Assembly (NCBI RefSeq): GCF_004310295.1 | Contig: NZ_SISB01000018.1 | Location: 1 to 64,000, forward strand | From: Pseudomonas sp. BGI-2 | GTDB taxonomy: Bacteria > Pseudomonadota > Gammaproteobacteria > Pseudomonadales > Pseudomonadaceae | Reading direction: 5' to 3' | DNA length: 64,000 nucleotides | Part shown: piece by piece, positions 58,325 through 64,000 of the stretch | Layout: the number at the start of each line of letters is the position of its first letter | Position numbering within the stretch: the stretch's first letter is position 1 | The notes under the pieces: model-generated | The model's database searches: none | Seen by the model: the letters and a program-made list of their open reading frames with translations, nothing else | Told to the model about the DNA's origin: nothing | Translations under genes and position numbers: made by a program

Positions 58325-60226
58325 ATGAAATGCGACCCCACTCTCTATCGCGCCGCGCCGCCATCACTCGCCGTGAAACCCCGTCTGATTCGCCATCTGT
58401 TCCTGCCGCCGCTGGTCATCGCCCTGATGATCGGATTGGGTTACCTCGGCTTCTGGGTCAGTGAACACTACGGGATTCGCAGCCTCAGCGAGAACGGCCA
58501 GCGTCAGCTCGAACTGCACGCCCGCGCCGTCGAGAGCGAGATCAGCAAGTACACCTACCTCCCCAGCCTGCTGGAACTTGAATCCAGTGTTTCAAAACTG
58601 CTGGCCGACCCGTCACCGGAACACCGGCAGACCGTCAACGACTACCTCGAAGGCCTGAACCGGCGCAGCCGCAGTCGGGCTATCTACGTGATGGACACCA
58701 CCGGCCGCGTCATGGCCACCAGCAACTGGCGCGATGTCGACAGTTACCTGGGTGAAGACCTGTCCTTTCGCGCCTATTTCCAGAACGCCGTGCGCGGTCA
58801 GTCAGGACGCTTCTACGGCATCGGCAGCACCAGCGGCGAACCCGGTTACTACCTGGCCCACGGCCTGGAAGAACACGGCAAGATCATCGGCGTCGCGGTG
58901 GTCAAAGTGCGCCTCGAAGCCATGGAAGAACGCTGGCAGCGCGCGCGCCTCGAAGCCTTCGTCAGCGACGAGAACGGCATCATTATTCTGTCCAGCGATC
59001 CGGCACGACGGCTGAAGTCGGTTGTGCCATTGAGCGACGAAACCAAAGAGAAACTGGCCCGCAGCCTTCAGTACTACTGGTTCCCGCTGAACGAACTGCA
59101 ACCGCTGGCCCGGGAACAACTGGCTGAAGGCGAGGAAAAACTGACCTTCCCCGCCAACAGCGAAGTGGAATCAGATGAAGAGGACATCAGCTACCTCTCG
59201 CAGACCCGCCCCTTGAGCGACACCCCGTGGAACTTCACCCTGCTCACGCCGCTCCAGGATTTGCGCCGTGAAGCGATCAATCAGGGGATTCTGGTGGCGG
59301 TGGCGTTTGCCCTCGTGGCGTTCCTGCTGATCGCCTGGAACGAGCGGCGCAAGGTGATCGCCACCCGCCTCGCTGCCCGTGAAGCCCTGCAGGAAGCCAA
59401 CAATCAACTTGAACGTCGGATTACCGAACGCACCACCGACCTGCGCGCCAGCAACGAACGACTCAAAGGCCAGATCCGCGAACGGCGTCAGGCCGAAGAG
59501 ACGTTGCGCCGCGCCCAGGATGAACTGGTGCAGGCCGGTAAACTCGCCGCCATCGGGCAGATGTCGACCAGCATCGCCCACGAATTGAACCAGCCGCTGG
59601 CGGCGCTGCGCACCTTGTCCGGCAACACCGTGCGCTTTCTCGAGCGCGGTCAGCTGGACGTCGCCAGCACCAACCTCAAGACCATTAACGAATTGATCGA
59701 TCGCATGGGCCGGATCACCGCCAGCCTGCGTTCCTTCGCCCGTCGCGGTGACGACAAAGGCCGGGCCAGCCTCGGCAAAGCGGTGGATGCTGCCTTGCAA
59801 CTGCTGGGCGGTCGCGTGGAAAGCGCGCACCTGAAAGTGCATCGTGACTTCAACGATGTGCAGGTGCAGATCGACCAGACCCGCCTGGAGCAGATTCTGG
59901 TCAACCTGATCGGCAACGCCCTCGACGCCATGCAGGCTCAACCGTTGCCCGAGTTGTGGCTCGAAGGCGAAGCGTTCGATGGCAAATATCGCCTGCGCGT
60001 ACGCGATAACGGCCACGGCATCGACGCCGAAGCGCGCAAGCACTTGTTCGAACCCTTCTTCACCACCAAACCCGGCGAACAAGGTCTGGGCCTCGGCCTG
60101 ACCCTTTCCGCCAGCCTGGCCGCCGCCACCGGAGGGCATCTGGGTGTCGAACACCCGGCCAGCGGTGGCACCACCTTCGTCCTCAGTTTACCGTTGGTAA
60201 GCCCCACTCACGCCGAGCCAATATGA
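58325..60226 (+). CDS. aauS: AauS sensor kinase for acidic amino acids (DctB type)
   Basis: Membrane sensor of 633 residues. TM1 is near 22-45. A large periplasmic double-Cache-like sensor domain runs from about 46 to 310, and TM2 lies near 315-337. A coiled coil (EALQEANNQLERRITERTTD), HisKA (SIAHELNQPLAALR) and HATPase with N box (NLIGNALDAM), G1 (DNGHGIDAE) and G2 (GLGLGLTLS) follow. ATG 58325 (just after an in-frame GTG) has AAGG upstream. The aauR start overlaps its stop (ATGA). It is expected to sense Glu/Asp and activate aatJQMP. Confidence 0.9.
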   Translation: MKCDPTLYRAAPPSLAVKPRLIRHLFLPPLVIALMIGLGYLGFWVSEHYGIRSLSENGQRQLELHARAVESEISKYTYLPSLLELESSVSKLLADPSPEHRQTVNDYLEGLNRRSRSRAIYVMDTTGRVMATSNWRDVDSYLGEDLSFRAYFQNAVRGQSGRFYGIGSTSGEPGYYLAHGLEEHGKIIGVAVVKVRLEAMEERWQRARLEAFVSDENGIIILSSDPARRLKSVVPLSDETKEKLARSLQYYWFPLNELQPLAREQLAEGEEKLTFPANSEVESDEEDISYLSQTRPLSDTPWNFTLLTPLQDLRREAINQGILVAVAFALVAFLLIAWNERRKVIATRLAAREALQEANNQLERRITERTTDLRASNERLKGQIRERRQAEETLRRAQDELVQAGKLAAIGQMSTSIAHELNQPLAALRTLSGNTVRFLERGQLDVASTNLKTINELIDRMGRITASLRSFARRGDDKGRASLGKAVDAALQLLGGRVESAHLKVHRDFNDVQVQIDQTRLEQILVNLIGNALDAMQAQPLPELWLEGEAFDGKYRLRVRDNGHGIDAEARKHLFEPFFTTKPGEQGLGLGLTLSASLAAATGGHLGVEHPASGGTTFVLSLPLVSPTHAEPI

Positions 60227-61551
60227 ACAACGACCTTAGTGTGCTGATCGTCGAAGACGACCCCCATGTGCTGCTCGGCTGCCAGCAGGCGCTGACCCTG
60301 GAAGACATCCCCAGCGTGGGCGTGGGCAGCGCCGAAGAAGCGCTGGAGCGGGTCGGCGACAACTTTGCCGGCATCGTCATCAGCGACATTCGCCTGCCGG
60401 GCATCGATGGCCTGGAACTGCTGACCCGACTCAAGGCCCGCGACCGCAGCCTGCCGGTGGTGTTGATCACCGGTCACGGCGACATTTCCATGGCCGTGGG
60501 CGCAATGCAGAAAGGCGCCTATGACTTCATGGAGAAACCCTTCTCGCCGGAACGCTTGGTGGATGTCGCCCGTCGCGCGCTGGAGCAACGCAGCCTGGCC
60601 CGGGAAGTCTCTTCGTTGCGCCGGCAACTGGCGGAGCGCGATTCCCTGGAAGGCCGCATCATCGGCCGCTCGCCGGCCATGCAGAACCTGCGCGAATTGA
60701 TCGCCAACGTCGCCGATACGTCGGCCAACGTGCTGATCGAGGGCGAGACCGGCACTGGTAAAGAACTGGTTGCGCGTTGCCTGCACGACTTCAGCCGCCG
60801 GCACACCAAACAGTTCGTCGCGCTGAACTGCGGCGGCCTGCCGGAGAACCTGTTCGAAAGCGAAATTTTCGGCCATGAGGCCAATGCTTTCACCGGTGCC
60901 GGCAAACGGCGCATCGGCAAGATCGAACACGCTGACGGCGGCACGCTGTTCCTCGACGAAGTCGAAAGCATGCCCCTGCCCTTGCAGATCAAACTGCTGC
61001 GGGTGTTGCAGGAACGCACCCTTGAACGCCTGGGTTCGAACCAGAGCGTGGCCGTGGATTGCCGAGTCATTGCGGCGACCAAGTCCGACCTCGACGAATC
61101 GAGCAAGGCCGGCGAGTTTCGCAGTGACCTGTATTACCGCCTGAACGTGGTGACGCTCGAATTGCCACCGCTGCGCGAACGTCGCGAAGACATCCTGCAA
61201 CTGTTCGAACACTTCCTGCAGCAGTCGTCCCTGCGCTTCGACCGCGCCGTGCCGGAGCTGGACAACCAGACCCTGTCGAACCTGATGAGCCACGACTGGC
61301 CCGGCAACGTGCGCGAACTGCGCAACGTCGCCGAGCGTTTTGCCCTCGGCCTGCCGGCGTTCAAGAAGTCCGGCGCCAGTGGCAGCAATCAGGGCCTGGC
61401 CTTCGCCGAAGCGGTGGAAGCGTTCGAGCGCAATTTGCTCGGCGACGCATTGCAACGCAGCGGCGGCAACCTGACCCAGGCCAGCCTGGAACTGGGGATG
61501 GCCAAGACCACGCTGTTCGACAAAGTCAAAAAGTACGGGCTGAGCCACTGA
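60223..61551 (+). CDS. aauR: AauR sigma-54 dependent response regulator
   Basis: NtrC-family activator of 442 residues. The receiver has its phosphorylated Asp in VISDIRLPGIDG (near 53). The AAA+ domain has Walker A GETGTGKE (near 175) and Walker B GGTLFLDEV. The sigma-54 contact loop reads NAFTGA where GAFTGA is usual. A C-terminal Fis-like helix-turn-helix (LTQASLELGMAKTTLFDKVK) ends it. It should bind the TTCGG-N4-CCGAA sites upstream of aatJ. Confidence 0.92.
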   Translation: MNNDLSVLIVEDDPHVLLGCQQALTLEDIPSVGVGSAEEALERVGDNFAGIVISDIRLPGIDGLELLTRLKARDRSLPVVLITGHGDISMAVGAMQKGAYDFMEKPFSPERLVDVARRALEQRSLAREVSSLRRQLAERDSLEGRIIGRSPAMQNLRELIANVADTSANVLIEGETGTGKELVARCLHDFSRRHTKQFVALNCGGLPENLFESEIFGHEANAFTGAGKRRIGKIEHADGGTLFLDEVESMPLPLQIKLLRVLQERTLERLGSNQSVAVDCRVIAATKSDLDESSKAGEFRSDLYYRLNVVTLELPPLRERREDILQLFEHFLQQSSLRFDRAVPELDNQTLSNLMSHDWPGNVRELRNVAERFALGLPAFKKSGASGSNQGLAFAEAVEAFERNLLGDALQRSGGNLTQASLELGMAKTTLFDKVKKYGLSH

Positions 61552-61889
61552 TGGACCTGATTCTGAAAGCGGCGTTGGGTGCCGCAGTGGTCCTCATCCT
61601 CGCGGCACTGGCCAAGACCAAAAACTATTACATCGCAGGCCTGGTGCCGCTGTTTCCGACCTTTGCGCTGATTGCGCATTACATCGTCGGCAAGGGACGT
61701 TCGGTGGATGATTTGAAGACCACCATCGTGTTCGGGATGTGGTCGATCATTCCGTACTTCGTTTATCTGGCGACGTTGTATGTGATGGTCGACCGGATGC
61801 GGTTGGAGGCTTCGTTGGCCGTGGCGGCGGTGGCGTGGTTGATGGCGGCCACCGTGCTTGTCACCGTGTGGGTCCGCCTCCACGCCTGA
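61551..61889 (+). CDS. glpM: GlpM-family membrane protein
   Basis: A 112-residue inner-membrane protein with four hydrophobic helices and the family core LAKTKNYYIAGLVPLFPTFA. In P. aeruginosa GlpM is encoded next to glpD and affects alginate production. Here it overlaps the aauR stop by one base, about 10 kb from glpD, so it is probably co-transcribed with aauSR. Confidence 0.83.
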   Translation: MDLILKAALGAAVVLILAALAKTKNYYIAGLVPLFPTFALIAHYIVGKGRSVDDLKTTIVFGMWSIIPYFVYLATLYVMVDRMRLEASLAVAAVAWLMAATVLVTVWVRLHA

Positions 61890-61902
61890 CCACCGCCAAC
61901 CC

Positions 61903-61924
61903 CTGTGGGAGCGAGCTCCCACAG
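61903..61924. repeat. Single REP core hairpin after glpM
   Basis: CTGTGGGAG and CTCCCACAG form a 9-base stem around CGAG. A minimal REP-like palindrome between convergent glpM and the DsbA-family gene. Confidence 0.7.
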
Positions 61925-61944
61925 TAATACGGCTCGCCGCGAGA

Positions 61945-62610
61945 TCAGCTAACGGTGCCGCCTTTTGATTCGCTCATGATCTGCCGGATCGCTCCAACAA
62001 AGGTTTCCACCGGCTGTCCACCGCTCACCGCATACTGCCCGTTAAACACCACCGTCGGCACCGAACTCACCCCGCGCGACAGCCACAGCTGCTCTTCTTC
62101 AAGCACCTCTTTGGCAAACTCATCGGACGCCAGAATCGCCGCCGCCCGCTGCCGATTCAACCCGACGCTTTCCGCAATCTGCGCCAACTGCTGGTGATCG
62201 GACGGATTACCGCCATCGGTGAAGTACGCTTTGAACAGCGCTTCTTTCAAATTGAATTGCAACCCTTCCAGCCCCGCCCAGAACAGCAACCGATGGGCAT
62301 CAAAGGTGTTGTAGATGCGGCTGTTGCCATCCGTGCGAAACGCAAACCCGACCTCGGCGCCACGGGCGCGGATCATCTCGCGGTTCTTCTGCGATTGCTC
62401 AGGGGTCGAGCCGTACTTTTCGCTGATGTGTTCGGTGATGTTCTGCCCTTCCGGCCCCATCTTCGGGTTCAGTTCAAACGGCTGGAAACGGAGCTCGGCC
62501 TGGACCTCATCGCCCAGCAAATCCAGGGCCCGGGTCAGGCCATACAGGCCGACCACGCACCACGGGCAGGACACGTCGCTGACGAAATCGATTTTCAGGG
62601 GGGTACTCAT
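61945..62610 (-). CDS. DsbA-family oxidoreductase (FrnE-like)
   Basis: A 221-residue cytosolic thioredoxin-fold protein with the active site CPWC near residue 15 (SDVSCPWCVVGLYG) and the cis-Pro loop GVSSVPTVVFNG. No signal peptide, so it is of the FrnE/2-hydroxychromene isomerase-like branch, not periplasmic DsbA. Two ATGs (62613, 62610) follow GAGGTGA. Likely a disulfide isomerase or oxidative-stress protein; the partner is unknown. Confidence 0.88.
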   Translation of the reverse strand: MSTPLKIDFVSDVSCPWCVVGLYGLTRALDLLGDEVQAELRFQPFELNPKMGPEGQNITEHISEKYGSTPEQSQKNREMIRARGAEVGFAFRTDGNSRIYNTFDAHRLLFWAGLEGLQFNLKEALFKAYFTDGGNPSDHQQLAQIAESVGLNRQRAAAILASDEFAKEVLEEEQLWLSRGVSSVPTVVFNGQYAVSGGQPVETFVGAIRQIMSESKGGTVS

Positions 62611-62727
62611 CATTCACCTCGCAGGCTGGAAAGGCGGCGGAAAGTTTGAACGATACACCTGACAGCACTGAGGTGGGAGCCGTTGCTGAATTCGCCTGTG
62701 GGACAGAGGTGGCAGTCATTCCACTAT

Positions 62728-62822
62728 TCCCTGTGGGAGCGGGCTTGCTCGCGAAAGCGGTGTATCAGTCAAGCAGATAGCGACTGACTCGACGCCTTCG
62801 CGAGCAAGCCCGCTCCCACAAG
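62728..62822. repeat. REP inverted pair (intact copy)
   Basis: CTGTGGGAGCGGGCTTGCTC from about 62730 and its reverse complement ending near 62820 surround a loop with GCGGTGTATCAGTCAAGCAG. A nearly identical unit, with a short deletion, lies at 63594-63676. Confidence 0.88.
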
Positions 62823-62982
62823 GTATTTTCAGTGTTTGGGAGGGGGTGTTTAGTTCTGTTTAAGGTTACTTCCTGAAAGCTACAGCGCCTTGCGCCGTCG
62901 CCTACAACAACGTCAGAATCCGCCGGCTTGTGCGCCTGGGGGGCCGTCGGTAACTTGGTTCGTGTCACTGATTCCCAGTGAT

Positions 62983-63180
62983 CGGGTTTAGTAGCCCGGC
63001 TTTTCCAATTCGGACGTACATGCGTCATCTATTCAGGCATTCGCCTGCACTTGATGGTAGCTGTGCGCATGGCGTCCTCGGACGCGCCGGTTTTGGATTG
63101 GTGGCCGGTCTACTAACTTGCGCACAGCTGCCACCCTTCCGTTTAGTAGCGAGACAGGTTGCGGCTCTATTAACAGGAGT
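62983..63180 (+). ncRNA. Structured leader RNA upstream of DUF6124 gene
   Basis: The 200 bases before the DUF6124 gene are full of complementary segments. There is a hairpin CGGG/CCCG (62983-62998) with TTTAGTAG in its loop, a hairpin CAGGC/GCCTG (63034-63047), and a 14-pair stem (63056-63069 with 63119-63132, one G-U). Inside the long stem is a GCGTC/GACGC hairpin (63072-63085). CTACTAAC lies at 63110-63117 inside the long stem. TTAGTAG occurs at 62988-62994 and again at 63143-63149, just before the ribosome site, so two partners can compete for it. I recall similar leaders before DUF6124 (formerly DUF3077) genes in other pseudomonads. Function unknown. Confidence 0.6.
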
Positions 63181-63189
63181 ACCAATCCA

Positions 63190-63558
63190 ATGTTCAAGAT
63201 CACACCAAATCCACCAGAAACCGACGACGTCTCCCCCTACGAAACCCCAGACTCCAAAAAACTCAACGATGCCGCCGACCGCGCCCTCGATTACTACCTC
63301 AAACCGGTCATCCCCAAAGACACCCCACGCCGACCCAGCACCATCTACACCATCGCCCCCGACATCGATCACGAAACCCTGCTGGCCAACGCCTGCGAAT
63401 CCCTGGCGTCAGCCAGCGTAATGCTCAGTGATTTCGCCGGGTTGCTGGAAGGGCCGCAGCGCAACACCGTGCTGGGCATTCAGCAGTCCGTGATGCTGGG
63501 TGAACTGGCGGTGAACCGGATGCTGGATAACTTCGTTCCACCAAGCGCCGCGACCTGA
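63190..63558 (+). CDS. DUF6124-family small protein
   Basis: A 122-residue cytosolic protein starting MFKITPNPPETDD, with the family segment KKLNDAADRALDYYLKP and a helical C-terminal half (TLLANACESLASASVMLSDF; LLEGPQRNTVLGIQQSVMLG). Pseudomonads often carry several such genes, with unknown function. ATG 63190 follows AGGAG by 9 bases; the frame is open further upstream but that part is the structured leader. Monocistronic. Confidence 0.8.
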   Translation: MFKITPNPPETDDVSPYETPDSKKLNDAADRALDYYLKPVIPKDTPRRPSTIYTIAPDIDHETLLANACESLASASVMLSDFAGLLEGPQRNTVLGIQQSVMLGELAVNRMLDNFVPPSAAT

Positions 63559-63593
63559 CTGGCTGCCGATGTTTCACTAGCACAGAAGATCAA

Positions 63594-63676
63594 AATGTGG
63601 GAGCGGGCTTGCTCGCGAAAGCGGTGTATCAGTCAAGCAGATGGCGACTGACACGACGCCTTCGCGCTCCCACATT
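63594..63676. repeat. REP inverted pair with shortened right arm
   Basis: The left arm and loop are almost identical to the unit at 62728-62822. The right arm reads CTTCGCGCTCCCACA and lacks about 10 bases (AGCAAGCCCG) between TTCGCG and CTCCCAC. Confidence 0.85.
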
Positions 63677-63687
63677 GGGATTGTGGG

Positions 63688-64000
63688 TTATAGGAGATTG
63701 GGGACCGGCACGGGATCAATCTGTGCCCAATGCGAGGTGTCTTCGCGATGGGCCTGCAAGTACGGCAACACCGCCGCCAGCAACGGTGCCTTGAACGCTT
63801 CCTGGAACCGATGCGCCAACCCCGGAATCAGCTTCAACTGACTGCCGCGAATATGCGCCGCCAGGTGCACGCCGTGCATCACCGGCAACAGCGGATCGGC
63901 AGTGCCGTGAACCACCAACGTCGGGACGCGCAGTTGGTTGAGTAATGCCACACGACTGCGCTCAGCAAGGATCGCCATGATCTGGCGCTTCACGCCTTCC
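63688..64000 (-). CDS. Alpha/beta hydrolase, C-terminal part (runs off window)
   Basis: Only the last 104 or so codons are inside the window; the frame stays open through the right edge, so the start is outside. Visible is the end of an alpha/beta hydrolase: [20 protein letters not shown] with the acidic residue of the triad, and [11 protein letters not shown] with the catalytic His. The function cannot be refined without the N-terminal part. Confidence 0.8.
   Translation of the reverse strand, partial: EGVKRQIMAILAERSRVALLNQLRVPTLVVHGTADPLLPVMHGVHLAAHIRGSQLKLIPGLAHRFQEAFKAPLLAAVLPYLQAHREDTSHWAQIDPVPVPNLL

Noticed and set aside
63118..63189. Upstream extension of the DUF6124 protein by 24 codons
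   Set aside because: That segment is part of the structured leader, and the AGGAG site points to ATG 63190.

Overview
This window is chromosomal DNA of a fluorescent Pseudomonas, most likely of the P. fluorescens complex. The high-GC coding style, the many inverted REP pairs and long runs of gene order shared with P. aeruginosa support this. The shared runs are bifA, imelysin cluster, mexVW; inaA, methyltransferase, colS, colR, groEL, groES, fxsA; argG, motY, pyrC, rnt, peroxiredoxin, bfd, bfrB, grxD, argF; glpFKRD; aatJQMP-aauSR. Comparisons with other genomes are from memory; no search was run. The window is almost entirely core genome. I saw no tRNA, rRNA, prophage, intact IS or CRISPR array.

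Layout. 0.5-8 kb: the c-di-GMP enzyme BifA, then a Fur-box-headed cluster of two imelysin-like lipoproteins, a di-haem oxidoreductase and a DUF1513 propeller. 8-12.5 kb: an RND pump (MexVW type). 12.6-17.3 kb: the ColRS envelope-stress system. It lies between a methyltransferase-inaA-small secreted protein operon and a PAP2 phosphatase, and both flanking units have a near-consensus ColR box. 17.5-25.6 kb: groESL with a structured leader, fxsA, a HugZ-like gene, an SDR, apbC and metG. 25.7-30.3 kb: an aberrant rnf cluster (A, B, D, G, E; no rnfC), nth and a small PA3496-type gene. 30.4-32.3 kb: an orphan LuxR-type response regulator and an AT-rich patch with one unknown membrane protein. 32.4-38.9 kb: argG, motY, pyrC-rnt, peroxiredoxin, bfd, bfrB, grxD. 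39-46.2 kb: a stand-alone molybdopterin oxidoreductase, three small genes, argF with an ABC ATPase, a PhzF-like gene and ybaK. 46.5-51.7 kb: the glycerol regulon glpF-glpK-glpR-glpD. 51.7-54.5 kb: a LysR regulator divergent from an MFS exporter and an NTF2-like gene. 54.6-61.9 kb: the acidic amino acid transporter aatJQMP with its regulators aauS-aauR and glpM. 62-64 kb: a DsbA-family protein, a DUF6124 gene behind a structured leader, and a truncated alpha/beta hydrolase.

The most interesting signals are three. (1) The RNA-like leader of the DUF6124 gene has a long stem and two TTAGTAG copies that could compete for one CTACTAA. (2) The rnf cluster has lost rnfC, RnfB lacks its membrane anchor and carries a coiled-coil tail, and three of the four cysteines expected to hold the intramembrane [2Fe-2S] cluster are replaced. 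(3) Readable regulatory wiring is present: ColR boxes around colRS, AauR palindromes plus a sigma-54 promoter at aatJ, Fur boxes at the imelysin cluster and bfd, and an ArgR box at argF.
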